A program made the translations under genes and the position numbers. A stretch of 64,000 bases of DNA, from positions 65,530-129,529 of the forward strand of contig CAVPFC010000034.1 in NCBI GenBank assembly GCA_963703605.1, read 5' to 3'. A model generated the notes under the pieces. The model was not told the origin of the DNA and made no database searches. It worked only from the letters and a program-made list of their open reading frames with translations. Shown piece after piece: positions 1 to 12,467 of the stretch. The number at the start of each line of letters is the position of its first letter. Positions within the stretch are counted from its first letter, which is position 1. This DNA is from DASXKD01 sp963703605 (GTDB taxonomy: Bacteria; Actinomycetota; Actinomycetes; Streptosporangiales; Streptosporangiaceae).

Positions 1-1637
1 GCCAGCGCCCGCGTCTTTTATCTGGCCAGTGACGGGCTACAGGCCCGGCTGGCGGCGGAGAGCGGCGCCGTCAGCAGCAACGGCCAGGAGGCGGTGGACC
101 ACGCCGTACTGGTCGCCAGCATCCTCACCGCGGTCGCGGCGCTGCTGGGCCTGGTCGCGGCGGTGGCCACCACGCGCAGCCTCACCCGGCCGCTGCGCGG
201 CCTGGTCGCCATCCTGCGGCGGCTGGCCGCGGGCGACCACACGGCCCGCGCCAGCGTGACCGGTCCCGCCGAGATCGCCGAGGTGGCCCGCTCGCTGAAC
301 GCGCTGGCCGACGAGGGCGACCGGCTGCGGGTGCAGGAGGCCGAGAGCGCCCGGCTGCGCACGATGGCCCGGGAGGCCGGCGTCCGGGTCCGGGAGCATC
401 TGCGGGTCGAGGACCTGGTCCTGGAGGCGAAGGATGCGATCGAGAAGAGCCTCATCGCCGACGTGGCCTACCTGCACATCAAGCAGAACGGCCTGCTGGG
501 CCCACCAGTCGGTCACGAGGCGGACTGGGTCCTCCCGGACAGCTTCCTCGACGTGGTCCGGGGCGAGGGCGAAGCCGTGTTCCGCGACCTGTTGCGGCGC
601 AACGCGAGCCTGGTGCACCAGGACCTGTCCGACCCGGACACCGAGCAGATGCCGCCGCACATCCGGCGCCGGTTGCGGGCGGCGGGCGTCGTATCCCAGG
701 TGCTTGTCCCGTTCGGGTCCGGGGCCGACCTGCTCGGCGTCATCGTGGCCGCCCGGATGCACAAGGGGCGCCCGTGGACCGATGCCGAGGTGGACGTGGT
801 GGAGTCCATCGCGGCGGACGTGGGCCGTGGGCTGCACCACGCCCGGCTGTACGAGGCCGAGAACCGTCTGGTCGAGGAGCTCAGGGCCGTGGACCGGGTC
901 AAGTCGGACTTCCTTGCCACGGTCTCCCATGAGCTGCGCACCCCGCTGACCAGCATCGCGGGGTATATCGAGATCCTGCGCGACCAGGACGCCGGGCCGC
1001 TGACGGCGGGCCAGGCCCGCATGCTGGAGACGGTCGACCGGAACACGGCCAGGCTGCGGCACCTGATCGAGGACGTGCTGACCCTGTCGAAGATCGAATC
1101 GGGTGCCTTCAAGACCATGATGCAGCCGGTCAGCCTGGCGGGCGTGGTGGTGGCGGACATCACCGCGCTTGAGCCGGGCGCGGCGGCGAAGGGCCTGACG
1201 TTCACCTGGCTGGATCCCGATCACGGCCTGGTCGTCAACGGTGACCCGGGCCAGCTCGACCGGCTGGTGATGAACCTGCTGTCCAACGCGGTGAAGTTCA
1301 CCCCCGGGGGAGGCAGCGTCGGGGTCAGCGCCGAGTGCGAGGGCACGATGGCGGTGCTGCGGATCAGCGACACCGGCATCGGTATCCCGGAAAGCGAGCA
1401 GAAGGAGCTGTTCAACCGGTTCTTCCGGGCCTCCAACGCGGTGGAGCTGTCCATCCCCGGCAGCGGCCTGGGCCTGGCCATCGTCCGGACCATCGTGGCC
1501 AACCACCGCGGCGAGCTCGAGGTGACCTCGCGCGAGGGGAAGGGCACCACGGTGACGGTCCGGATCCCGCTGATCACCGCCCGGGGAGCCCCGCGCATGG
1601 TGCCGGACGTTCCCGTCGCGGGCGGGGGCTGGCAGGC

Positions 1638-1641
<4 letters not shown>
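1..1641 (+). CDS. Sensor histidine kinase (HAMP-GAF-HisKA-HATPase), 5' end outside window
   Basis: The frame is open from base 1, so the true start lies upstream; the GTG at 94 would remove part of the sensor region. In the visible 546 residues I see a transmembrane stretch at about 37-58, a HAMP-like segment (SLTRPLRGLVAILRRLAAGD), a GAF-like domain at about 120-285, the phospho-acceptor motif VSHELRTPLT with His near residue 310, and an ATPase domain with N box (NLLSNAVKFTP), G1 (DTGIGIP) and G2 (GSGLGLAI). It should autophosphorylate and pass the phosphate to a response regulator, none of which is adjacent. It overlaps the next, paralogous kinase by ATGA at 1638-1641, so the two are translationally coupled. 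Family assignment is firm; the signal is unknown. Confidence 0.93.
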
Positions 1642-3662
<2,021 letters not shown>

Positions 3663-3673
3663 CCCCAAGGTCG

Positions 3674-5408
3674 TTAGCCGGCGGACACCAGGGCGGCCAC
3701 GGCGTCGCGGAGTGGGGCGAGGCGGGCGGTGGCGGCGGCGCGGGCGGCGGCAAGGGACCGGCCGGCGACCGGCTCGACCACCTCCAGGTAGGCCTTGAGC
3801 TTGGGCTCGGTGCCGCTGGGCCGGATCACCACCCGCACGCCCGGCAGGTGGTAGGTCAGCACGTCCGACGGCGGCAGCCCGCCAGCCCCCGCGGCCAGGT
3901 CGGTGGTGCCGGTCACCGGGAAGCCGGCCAGCGCGGCCGGGGGATCGGCCCGGAGCCGGGCCATGACCTGCGCCGGGGAGTGCGTGGGCAGCGTGACCGG
4001 CGCGGTCAGGTGGACGCCGTGGGCGGTTTCCAGCGCGTCCCAGCGGTCCAGCAGCGACCCGCCGGCCGCGCGGGCCGTGGCCGCCAGCGACAGCAGCGCG
4101 AGCGCCGCGCTCATCCCGTCCTTGTCGCGCACCGCGCCGGTGACGGCGTAGCCGAGGGCCTCCTCGTAGCCGAACACCAGCCGGGTCCCCGGCAGGGCGT
4201 CCCCGGCCCGGACGATCCACTTGAACCCGGTCAGCGTCTCCGCGTAGCGGGCCCCCGCCGCCGCGGCGATCTTGGACAGGAGGGTGGAGGACACCACCGT
4301 GGTCGCGGCCAGTGGCTCCCCGGCCGTGGCACCGGCCGGGCCGGCCGGCGGCTCCCCGGCCCGGTCCAGCAGGTAGGCGCCGAGCAGCCCGCCGACCTGG
4401 TCGCCGGTCAGCATCCGCCAGCCCCCTGCGGCGCTTGGATCCGGCACCGCCACGGCGAGCCGGTCACCGTCCGGGTCGTTGGCGATGACCAGGTCGGCGC
4501 CGGCCTCCCGGGCCTGCGCCAGCGCCAGGTCGAGCGCGCCGGGTTCCTCGGGGTTGGGGAACGCGACGGTTGGGAAGTCCGGGTCTGGCTCGGCCTGCGC
4601 CGGGACCACCTGCGGCGCCGGGAACCCCGCCTGGGCCAGCAGTCGCAGCAGCAGCGCGGCAGCGACGCCGTGCAGCGGCGTGTAGACGACCCGCAGCGAC
4701 CCCGCCGCGGCGGGGGCGGGGAACGCCGCCGCGACCGTGCCGATGTAGGCGCTGGCCACCTCCTCGCCCCAGCGCCTGATCAGCGGGCTGTCCGCGGCGG
4801 CCACCGGGATCTGGGACAGCGGGCCCAGGGCCCCGATCGCCTCGCTCGATTTGCTCGTCGACCGGCGGGATGATCTGCGCCCCGTCGCCGAGGTAGAGCT
4901 TGTACCCGTTGTCGGCGGGCGGGTTGTGGCTGGCCGTGATCATGATCCCGGCCGCGGCGCCCAGGTGCCTGATCGCGAAGGCCAGCAGCGGGGTCGGGTT
5001 CCGCGGGGGCAGCAGGTGCACCCGGATCCCCGCCCCGGCCAGCACCCGGGCGGCCTCGTCGGCGAAGTCCGCGGACCGGTGCCGGGCGTCGCAGCCGATG
5101 ACCACACCGGCCTGCGCCGCGCCGGGCCCGCCGTGCCCGGCGCGCAGCCACCTGGCCAGCGCCGCGGTGGTGGCGCGGACCACCGCCCGGTTCATCCGGT
5201 TCGGCCCCGCGCCGACGGCGCCGCGCAGCCCCGCGGTGCCGAACGCCAGGCGGCCGCGGAACCGGCCGGCCAGGTCTGCCCTGGCCGCCTCGCCGCCGTC
5301 GTCGAGCAGCGCGCGGACCTGGGCGCGGTCCCGTTCGTCCGGGTCGTCGGCCAGCCATCGTTCGGCCCGGGCCGTCAGGCTGTCGCCGGTCAGGCTGTCG
5401 CCGGTCAA
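3674..5408 (-). CDS. Phospho-sugar mutase (phosphomannomutase/phosphoglucomutase), one apparent frameshift
   Basis: About 577 residues once an extra base near 4844 is discounted. It carries the phosphoserine loop TASHNPPADNGYK, the metal-binding loop NDPDGDRLAVAV and the sugar-binding GYEEALGYAV, in the normal order for alpha-D-phosphohexomutases. With purine nucleoside phosphorylase just upstream, the likely job is isomerising ribose-1-phosphate or hexose-1-phosphate released in nucleoside breakdown. The best start is TTG at 5408, in a TTGA overlap with the upstream stop. The next codons hold a 15-base tandem duplication (residues GDSLT twice). Without the extra base the frame reads straight through (QIEEAIGALGP), so I treat it as a sequence error rather than a pseudogene. 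Substrate preference cannot be told from sequence. Confidence 0.85.
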
Positions 5409-6272
5409 GATGACCCGTCCGGGCCGGGCGGCAGGATGCCGGGCAGCAGACCGGCCAGCAGGGCGCCCATCCGGCCGGCCGCCGCGCGGCCCGCGGCCAC
5501 CACCTCCAGATGGTCGAGCCCGCTGGGCGGCCAGCCCCGCCGCCAGGTTGCTGACCAGGGAGATCGCCAGGACCTCGGCGCCGAGGTGCCGGGCGGCGAT
5601 GGCCTCGAGGACCGTGGACATCCCGACCAGGTCGGCGCCCAGGGTGGCGAGGGCACCGGATTTCGGCCGGGGTCTCGTAGTGCGGCCCGGGCATCGCCGC
5701 GTACACGCCCTCGGCCAGGTCCGGGTCGGCCCGCCTGGCCAGCGCGCGCAGCCGGGCCGAGTACAGGTCGGTGAGGTCGGTGAACCGGGATGCGTAGCCC
5801 TCCGGCGGCGGGGGGCCGGCCAGCGGCGAGCGCCCGGTGAGGTTCAGGTGGTCGGCGATCAGCACCGGCTGCCCGACCCGGTAGCCCGCCCGGATCCCGC
5901 CGGCCGCGTTGGTGAGCACCACGACCCGGCAGCCGGCCGCCACCGCGGTCCGCACGCCGTGCACCACGGTGGCCACCGGGTGCCCCTCGTACAGGTGCAC
6001 CCGGCCGAGGAAGACGAGGGCACGCACGTTGCCCACCAGCAGCGAGCGGACCGTGGGGGAGTGCCCGCCGACCGTCGGCTGCGGGAAAGCCGCCGAGCTC
6101 GGACAGCGCGACCTCGTGCCCCGGCGGCGCCGAGGGCGTCGGCCGCCGGCGCCCAGCCCGAGCCGAGCACCACGGCCACGTCGTGCCGCGGCTGGCCGGT
6201 CAGCTCCGCCAGCAGGGCGGCACTGGCCCGCGCCTCCCGGTACGGATCCGGGCTCACGGTGGGCGCTGTCAT
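5405..6272 (-). CDS. punA: Purine nucleoside phosphorylase, four apparent single-base insertions
   Basis: Phosphorolysis of purine nucleosides to base plus (deoxy)ribose-1-phosphate. Marks of the trimeric family are present: VVLGSGW near the N terminus, GRVHLYEGHP, VVVLTNAAGGI, MPGPHYETPAEIR, and GMSTVLEAIAARHLGAEV. These are spread over several frames because there is one extra base in each of four G/C runs, near 5530, 5652, 6082 and 6121. Deleting one base at each restores a single normal-length protein. The start ATG at 6272 overlaps the upstream permease stop (ATGA). The uniform +1 pattern in runs argues for sequencing or assembly error. Function assignment is firm; whether the gene is intact is not. 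Confidence 0.85.
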
Positions 6273-7553
6273 GCCTTGACGTACGGCTTGCCGTCGGCGG
6301 CGGGCGGCCGCACCCGTCCCACCAGCCCGGCCACGGCGATGATCGTCGCCACGTACGGCGCCATCAGCAGGATGAACGAAGATACCGGCACCCGCAGGAC
6401 GGACAGCTCGGTCTGCAACTGGAAGCTGAACCCGAACAGCAGCGCCGCCCCCACCGAGCCGAGCGGCGTCCAGCGCCCGAAGATCATGGCGGCGAGCGCG
6501 ATGTACCCGAAGCCCGAGCTGATGTCCGAGGTGAAGAAGCCGACCGAGCCGACCGTCAGGTACGCCCCGCCGATCCCGGCAACCAGGCCGCCGAGGATGA
6601 CGTTGCGGTACCTCGTCCACAGCACCCGGATGCCGACTGTGTCGGCCGCGGTCGGATGCTCGCCGACCGCGCGCACCCGCAGCCCCCAGCGGGTCCGGAA
6701 CAGGGCGATCTGGATCACCAGGATCAGCGCGTAGGTGATGTAGAGGAAGACGTTGGAGTCGAAGAAGACCGGCCCGATGATCGGTATGTTGCCGAGCACG
6801 GGGATCTTGAGGGTGCCGAACGTGTTGCCGGCGTTGAAGGTGTTGGCGTAAGGGACCATGACCCGGTCGTACAGGTAGTTCGTCAGCCCGAGCGCGATGC
6901 ACGTTGAGCACCACGCCGACGATGATCTGGTCGACCAGGAACATGATCGCGAATATGGCGAGTAGCGCGCCGACCAGGCCGCCGGCCAGCGACCCGCCGA
7001 TCAGCCCGAGCCAGACCCCGCCGGTCACGCTGGCCACGGCCGCCGCGACGAACGCGCCGATGAGCAGTTGGCCTTCGATCGCGATGTTGATGACCCCGGA
7101 CCGCTCGCCCAGCAAGCCGGCCAGGGCGCCGAGCATCAGCGGAATGGACGCGGTCAGGGTCCCCTGCAGCAGGTCGACGACCTGGAACGGGCCGACCGAG
7201 CTGCCGGCGTCCGCCCAGGCCAGCAGCGACACCAGGAAGCAGAGCAGCACGATCGCGATGGTGAGCCGCTTGCCCCAGCGAGGGAGGTCGACGACGGCAC
7301 GCAGGATGCCCAGGCCGATCGAGATGGCGCCGAGCAGGTAGGCCGTCAGTGCCCCGGGAACGTGGATCCCCGGCAGTTTCGGCGTGGCACCTGGCAGGGA
7401 CAGCGCGAAGACGGCGTCGCCGCGGTGTGCGAAGAGGCCGAAGACGAAGATGTCGATGAGGCCGAGCAGGATGAACGTGCCTGCGGCGAGGTACTTGCGG
7501 CTTATCGAGACCGGTGCGCGGACCGGGGTGATGGGGGCCAGCGTGGTGGTCAT
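6269..7553 (-). CDS. Nucleoside ABC transporter permease (second subunit), apparent frameshift
   Basis: About 427 residues after discounting one extra base near 6899 (the frame should read VVLNVIALGLTNYL). It has multiple hydrophobic helices and the permease signature region GERSGVINIAIEGQLLIGAF, typical of BMP-dependent sugar/nucleoside importers. The start ATG at 7553 overlaps the stop of the first permease by ATGA. It forms the membrane channel with the permease at 7550-8893, the duplicated ATPase and the lipoprotein. Purine phosphorylase follows with a 4-base overlap, tying uptake to breakdown. Confidence 0.87.
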
Positions 7554-8893
7554 CCCGACCATCCCTTCGACGCGACGGCCTGTGGGCCGCCGCCGCTGCT
7601 CCGCAGCCGGAACAGCATCCGGATCAGCGGCGGTGCGGCGACGAAGAGCACGATCAGGGCCTCGATGACGTTGGTGACATCGGAGGGGACGCCGGTGGCG
7701 GCCTCCATGACCGTGCCGCCGGCGTTCAGCGCGCCGAACAGCAGCCCGGCGACGACCACGCCCAGCGGCCTGGCCCGGCCGAGCAGCGCGACCGTGATGC
7801 CGTCGAAGCCGTACGTACCGTAGCTGTTGGTCGTCAGCGGCGCCGTCTGGCCCTGCACGATCGTGGTCGCCGACAGCCCGGCGAGCCCGCCGGCGATCAG
7901 GAACGCGAGCACCCAGACCCGTTCCACGCCGATGCCGGCGCTGCGCGCCGCGCTCGGGCTCGCGCCCACGGCCCGGAACTCGAAGCCCAGCGTGCTGCGC
8001 GAGAGCAGCCACCATGTCCCGGCCGCGGCGGCTATCGCGATCAGGAACCCGACGCCGACCTGCGGCGGTGGCCCTCCGACGTGTGGCAGCGTCGCGTTTC
8101 CGTCGATGTTCGGTGCGACCGCGTTGCTCTGCCCCGGTGCCTGCATGAGCGACGGGGTGGATAGCAGGTAGGCCAGCAGGTTGTACATGACATAGTTGAG
8201 CATGATCGTGAGGATGACCTCGTGCGCCCCGGTTCGCGCCTTGATCTCGCCCACGATCCAGCCGATTGCCGCGCCGCCGACGAAGGCGCCGATGATGCAG
8301 ACGATCGCGTGCAGCACGATCGGCAGGTTGACCGCGTAACCCAGCCAGGTCGCGACGAGAGCGCCGCCGATCCACTGGCCCGCCGCGCCGATGTTGAACA
8401 TCCCGGCGCGGAAACATACGGCTACCGACAACCCGGTAAGGATTAGCGGGGTGGCCTCGAACGCGGTCAGCGACAGTGGATAGAAGATCGCCGCGATCGA
8501 ACCGCCGTGGAAGGCGGCCGAGATCGTCCCCGGGCTGAATATCGAGCCCTCGAACAGCGCCGAGTAGGCCGCGGACACCGAATCCCAGGTGGCCGTGAAC
8601 GCGGTGCCCGGCGCGTAGCCGAATGAGCCCCAGGCGCGTAGCACCACCGGGTCGCTCGCCACGATCAGCACGGCGCCGACCAGCAGGGCCACGAACACGG
8701 CCAGGATGGTGATGACGACCGAGTGGCCCTCGGTCACCGCCTGAATGATCGCGTGGCCGGTCAGCGGCTGCCGGCCACGCGCCTCGCCCGGCGTGGGCTC
8801 GCCCGCGTCCTCCACGGTGGTGGTCGCATCAGTCGCTACGTAAGGCTCTGCGGAGGGCTCTGCGGGGGGCTCTGCCTCATGTTGGTCAGTCAT
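7550..8893 (-). CDS. Nucleoside ABC transporter permease (first subunit)
   Basis: 447 residues. A hydrophilic, acidic N-terminal extension of about 45 residues precedes many transmembrane helices and the conserved region FRAGMFNIGAAGQWIGGALV of BmpB/YufP-type permeases. It is the partner of the downstream permease and overlaps the upstream ATPase gene by 8 bases. Family length is usually about 350-400, so the extra length is the acidic tail, which is common in actinobacteria. Confidence 0.92.
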   Translation of the reverse strand: MTDQHEAEPPAEPSAEPYVATDATTTVEDAGEPTPGEARGRQPLTGHAIIQAVTEGHSVVITILAVFVALLVGAVLIVASDPVVLRAWGSFGYAPGTAFTATWDSVSAAYSALFEGSIFSPGTISAAFHGGSIAAIFYPLSLTAFEATPLILTGLSVAVCFRAGMFNIGAAGQWIGGALVATWLGYAVNLPIVLHAIVCIIGAFVGGAAIGWIVGEIKARTGAHEVILTIMLNYVMYNLLAYLLSTPSLMQAPGQSNAVAPNIDGNATLPHVGGPPPQVGVGFLIAIAAAAGTWWLLSRSTLGFEFRAVGASPSAARSAGIGVERVWVLAFLIAGGLAGLSATTIVQGQTAPLTTNSYGTYGFDGITVALLGRARPLGVVVAGLLFGALNAGGTVMEAATGVPSDVTNVIEALIVLFVAAPPLIRMLFRLRSSGGGPQAVASKGWSG

Positions 8894-10472
8894 GGCTCGG
8901 TTCCTGGGCTGGTACTGGCGTCTCCGGTTCGCCCTCCGGCTCTGGAGCGCTGGATCCCGTCCCTTCGCCGGCCATCAGCAGACCGAGCTCCTGTTCGGGG
9001 ATGGTGGGCGGGCAGAACGCGACGATCTGGCCCTCGTACATGACCGCGATGCGGTCGGCCAGGGAGTAGATCTCGTCGAGCTCGGAGGAGACGATCAGCA
9101 CCGCTACGCCCTCGTCCCGCTGGGCGACGAGGCGCTTGTGCACGAACTCGATCGAGCCGACGTCCAGGCCTCTGGTCGGCTGGCTGACGATCATCAGCTT
9201 GACGTCCCGGCTCATCTCCCGGGCGACCACGACCTTCTGCTGGTTGCCGCCGGACAGCGTCCCGGCCGGCGTTGTGGTGGACGTGGTCCGCACGTCATAC
9301 TCCTCGACACGCTTGACCGCCGATTCCCGGATGGCGTCCAGGTTCAGCGCCAGGCCGGAGGCGTACGGCGGCTGATCGTAGATGTCGAGTACGAGGTTGT
9401 CGGCGACCGAGAAGTCAGCCACCAGGCCGTCCTCCGACCGGTCCTCCGGGACATAGCCGATGCCCGCGTGGAGCCGGGCGCGGGTCGAGGCGTGGCTGAG
9501 GTCTACGCCGTTCAGGCGCACCGAGCCGGTCGAGGGCCGCAGGCCCATGAGCGCCTCGCACAGCTCGGTCTGGCCGTTCCCCTGAACGCCGGCCACGCCC
9601 AGGATCTCACCGGCCCGCACCTGGAAGGACACGTCGCGCACCGACTTCTCGCCGCGCTCCCCCTCCACGCTCAGGTCCTGGACGTCAAGCACCACGTCGC
9701 CGGGCTTGGCCGGTTCCTTGCTCACCCGCAACTGGACCGCCCGGCCGACCATCAACGCTGCGAGCTCGGTGCTGCTGGTGGACGGCGGCCGCTCCCCGAC
9801 GACCTTCCCGCGCCTGATGACCGTGATCTTGTCGGCGATCGCCTGGACCTCTTTGAGCTTGTGCGAGATGAAGATGATCGAGCGCCCGCCCTCGCGCAGC
9901 TCGCGCATGATCCGGAACAGGTCCTCGGTCTCGCCGGGGGTCAGCACGGCGCTGGGCTCGTCGAGGACCAGCACCCGCGCGTCGCGGAGCAGCGCCTTGA
10001 TGATCTCGACCCGCTGTTGCACGCCGACCGGCAGGTCCTCCACGAGCGCGTCAGGGTCCACGCGGAGGCCGAACCGCTCGGAGAGCTCGAGCACCTCACG
10101 GCGCGCCCTGCGCCGGTCCAGCAGGCCGAATGACGGCATGCCGAATGGCCCTTTGCGCACCGGCTCGCTGCCGAGCGTGACGTTCTCGGCCACGGTAAAG
10201 ACAGGAACCAGCATGAAGTGCTGATGGACCATGCCGATCTTGGCCCGGATCGCGTCCCTCGGCGAGTGGATGGCGACCGGCTTGTCGTCGAGCAGGATTT
10301 CGCCCTCGTCGGGCTGCACGAGCCCGTAGAGCACGTTCATCAGCGTGGTCTTGCCCGCGCCGTTCTCCCCGAGCAGGGCGCGTATCTCGCCGGGCTGGAT
10401 GACCAGGTCGATGTGATCGTTGGCGACCAGGCTCCCGAAGCTTTTCGTGATGCCGCGCAACTCAAGTTTCAC
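8886..10472 (-). CDS. Nucleoside ABC transporter ATP-binding protein (two fused ATPase domains)
   Basis: 528 residues with two nucleotide-binding domains in tandem. Domain 1 has Walker A GENGAGKTT and Walker B VLVLDEPSAVLTP. Domain 2 has a degenerate Walker A (GVQGNGQTE) and the signature LSGGNQQKVVVAREMS, then a weakened Walker B (MIVSQPTRGLDVG). This asymmetric double-ATPase layout is the rule for BMP-type nucleoside and ribose importers. The C-terminal tail is rich in Pro and Glu. It sits between the lipoprotein gene (94 bp upstream, with a hairpin in the gap) and the permeases. Confidence 0.95.
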   Translation of the reverse strand: MKLELRGITKSFGSLVANDHIDLVIQPGEIRALLGENGAGKTTLMNVLYGLVQPDEGEILLDDKPVAIHSPRDAIRAKIGMVHQHFMLVPVFTVAENVTLGSEPVRKGPFGMPSFGLLDRRRARREVLELSERFGLRVDPDALVEDLPVGVQQRVEIIKALLRDARVLVLDEPSAVLTPGETEDLFRIMRELREGGRSIIFISHKLKEVQAIADKITVIRRGKVVGERPPSTSSTELAALMVGRAVQLRVSKEPAKPGDVVLDVQDLSVEGERGEKSVRDVSFQVRAGEILGVAGVQGNGQTELCEALMGLRPSTGSVRLNGVDLSHASTRARLHAGIGYVPEDRSEDGLVADFSVADNLVLDIYDQPPYASGLALNLDAIRESAVKRVEEYDVRTTSTTTPAGTLSGGNQQKVVVAREMSRDVKLMIVSQPTRGLDVGSIEFVHKRLVAQRDEGVAVLIVSSELDEIYSLADRIAVMYEGQIVAFCPPTIPEQELGLLMAGEGTGSSAPEPEGEPETPVPAQEPSHD

Positions 10473-10496
10473 CGGCAGCCGCCCTCCAGCCGATTC

Positions 10497-10534
10497 TGGT
10501 CAGTGTCCCCAGCCGTTGCCGGGGACACTGACCA
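10497..10534 (-). terminator. Perfect 14-bp stem-loop between lipoprotein and ATPase genes
   Basis: The arms at 10497-10510 and 10521-10534 are exact complements around a 10-base loop. On the minus strand it lies just after the lipoprotein stop and just before the ATPase start, with no U-tract. In ABC importer operons such a position usually allows partial read-through or protects the 3' end of the binding-protein message, so that the lipoprotein is made in excess. Confidence 0.7.
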
Positions 10535-10566
10535 GCTTGACGGTAACTTCTTGGCTGGTGCCCTGG

Positions 10567-11676
10567 CTACACAGGGCTCTTGGTGGCGGGAACGATCTTG
10601 CCGCTGATGATGGCCTGCTTCACCGTGTTGAGCTCGCTCTGGAGCGACGCGGGCACCTTGCTCGCGAAGTCATGGAACGGCGCCAGCACGGCCCCGCCGT
10701 TCTCGAGCGTGCCAACATAAGTGCCGCCACTGTGGCCATGAGCGGCGAGTAGCACGGCGGCCTTCACCGCGGTGCTGATGCCCTTCTCCACGCTGGTGAT
10801 GAAGTACTTGCAGTAGGTCGCGGCGCTGACGCAGCCGTCGGTGTCCACCCAGTACATGGAGATGTTCTTGCCGGAGGTGTCGGCGGTCTGGACTGCCTTC
10901 GCCGAGCCGAGCCCGACACCGCCCGCCACCGGGAAGATGATGTCGGCGCCATCACTGATGAACGTGTTGGCGATGGTCTGCCCCGCCGTGATGTTGGTGA
11001 AGCTGCCCGCGAACGTGCCGTTCTGTTTCGGCTCGCTCCAGCCGAGCACCTGCACATGGGTGTGGTGCTGCTGGTTGTAGTACTGCACGCCGTCCCAGAA
11101 GCCGTCCATGTAGATCGTGACCGTGCCGAACTTCATCCCGCCGTAGGTGGCCACCTTGCCGGTCTTGGTCATCCCGGCCGCCAGGTAGCCGCCGAGGAAG
11201 GCGTCCTGGACGGTGTTGAACACCAACTGGTTGACGTTCTTGGCGATCGGCGGATGGGGCTTGGTTGACAGGCAGAAGGAGGCGTACGAGCAGTCCACGA
11301 TCGCGAACTTCTGCTTCGGGCTGGCCAGGGCAGCGGACTGGGTCGCCGGGCCCATCAGGAAGCCGACGGTGACGATGATCCCGCACTTCTGGCTCTCGAA
11401 CGTGCTGATGTTCTTGGCGTAGTCGGACGTGGTGGTGGACGGCAGGTACTTGACCGTGATGTTCTTGTCGGTGGCCGCGGCTGCCTGCATACCCGCCCAC
11501 GAGGACTGGTTGAACGACTTGTCGTTGATGCCACCGGTGTCGGTGACCATGCAGCCCGTGAACTTAGCCGCGCTCGTCCCCGTACCCGAACTCGACGTCG
11601 AGCTGGGCTTGGCGCACCCGGCCGCGACCAAAGCAACCGCAGCCAGTGCGGCGGCGACCTGGAAAGCGTGTCTCAC
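10567..11676 (-). CDS. BMP-family nucleoside-binding lipoprotein
   Basis: 369 residues with a signal peptide ending in a lipobox (ALVAAGC), placing it on the outer face of the membrane. The mature domain has the Bmp/PnrA-type opening GGINDKSFNQSSWAG and later ADIIFPVAGGVG and SMYWVDTDGC. It binds substrate and delivers it to the permease-ATPase complex encoded downstream. The GTG start has a strong ribosome site (GAGGAGG on the minus strand, 11683-11689) 6 bases upstream. The neighbouring cdd, deoA, add and punA genes point to nucleosides as the substrate; this is inference from context plus known family members. Confidence 0.93.
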   Translation of the reverse strand: MRHAFQVAAALAAVALVAAGCAKPSSTSSSGTGTSAAKFTGCMVTDTGGINDKSFNQSSWAGMQAAAATDKNITVKYLPSTTTSDYAKNISTFESQKCGIIVTVGFLMGPATQSAALASPKQKFAIVDCSYASFCLSTKPHPPIAKNVNQLVFNTVQDAFLGGYLAAGMTKTGKVATYGGMKFGTVTIYMDGFWDGVQYYNQQHHTHVQVLGWSEPKQNGTFAGSFTNITAGQTIANTFISDGADIIFPVAGGVGLGSAKAVQTADTSGKNISMYWVDTDGCVSAATYCKYFITSVEKGISTAVKAAVLLAAHGHSGGTYVGTLENGGAVLAPFHDFASKVPASLQSELNTVKQAIISGKIVPATKSPV

Positions 11677-12023
11677 TTACAACCTCCTCTTCCGGGGCGC
11701 CTGTGGCCGCCCGCTCCGGGAGCGGTTTTCGAACACTCCGTCACCGGCCCCCACATCCACCCGGAGCGACAGGGGCGAGAAGATCCCAGACACCCTGCTT
11801 CGGGATGATCGCAGGCTAGACCTGGCCGGCCGTCCGGGGAAGGTCGCGGGCTGTGATCGTCCCCGCCGTTGCCAAATCGCAACCAGAAGGTGTCGTACGA
11901 TCCCCCAGGCGCCTTCGTACGATCCGCCAAATTGCCGGTACCGACGGCATTTTCCGTGTTCGCCGTGCCGATTTCGATAGCCCGGCGCGGGCGCTTGTTA
12001 TGGTATTCAGCCGGAGGGCTGTG
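11677..12023. promoter_or_regulatory. Divergent control region of the nucleoside locus with paired TCGTACGA sites
   Basis: About 350 bp without a gene, between the divergently transcribed importer operon and the cdd-deoA-add-deoC operon. Two copies of the palindrome TCGTACGA lie at 11893-11900 and 11915-11922, each followed by TCC, 22 bases centre to centre (two helical turns). That is the layout expected for a dimeric repressor binding one face of DNA. A Shine-Dalgarno GGAGGG at 12013-12018 serves cdd. I see no convincing -35/-10 pair. Confidence 0.5.
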
Positions 12024-12431
12024 ATGGAGGTCGACTGGTCAGGGCTGCGCGCCGCCGCGGCGCAGGTGGCGGAGCGGGCGCACGCCCCGTATTCGCGGTT
12101 GCGGGTCGGGGCCGCGGGCCAGACCGGCGACGGGCGCGTGGTCGTGGGCTGCAACGTGGAGAACGCCTCCTACGGCCTGACCCTGTGCGCCGAGTGCGGC
12201 CTGGTGTCCGCGCTGCACGCGTCCGGCGGCGGCATCCTGGTCGCGGTCAGCGTGGTCAGCGGGGACGGCCAGCGCCTGCTGCCCTGCGGCCGGTGCCGCC
12301 AGTTGCTGATGGAGGCGGGTGGCTCCGGCCTGCTAGTGGACACCGACGCGGGGCCCAGCGAGCTGGGGCGGCTGCTGCCCTCGCCGTTCACCGAAACCGA
12401 CCTGCCCGAGCAGGGCTCCGGCGATGGCTGA
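12024..12431 (+). CDS. cdd: Cytidine deaminase
   Basis: 135 residues, normal for the small tetrameric family. Zinc ligands and the catalytic acid are visible: C55-A-E57 and PCGRCRQ with C88 and C91; the substrate-binding NVENASYG is at 44-51. It converts cytidine and deoxycytidine to uridine and deoxyuridine. ATG 12024 is chosen because GGAGGG ends 5 bases upstream; GTG 12021 would be too close. It is the first gene of the plus-strand salvage operon, 36 bp before deoA. Confidence 0.95.
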   Translation: MEVDWSGLRAAAAQVAERAHAPYSRLRVGAAGQTGDGRVVVGCNVENASYGLTLCAECGLVSALHASGGGILVAVSVVSGDGQRLLPCGRCRQLLMEAGGSGLLVDTDAGPSELGRLLPSPFTETDLPEQGSGDG

Positions 12432-12467
12432 GGCGGCCACGGTGCGGGCCGGGGGAGGCTGAGGCGG

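Noticed and set aside
37..1506. Long minus-strand open frame antisense to the first kinase
   Set aside because: High GC produces long antisense frames; this one has no domain, no ribosome site, and the plus-strand kinase motifs are certain.
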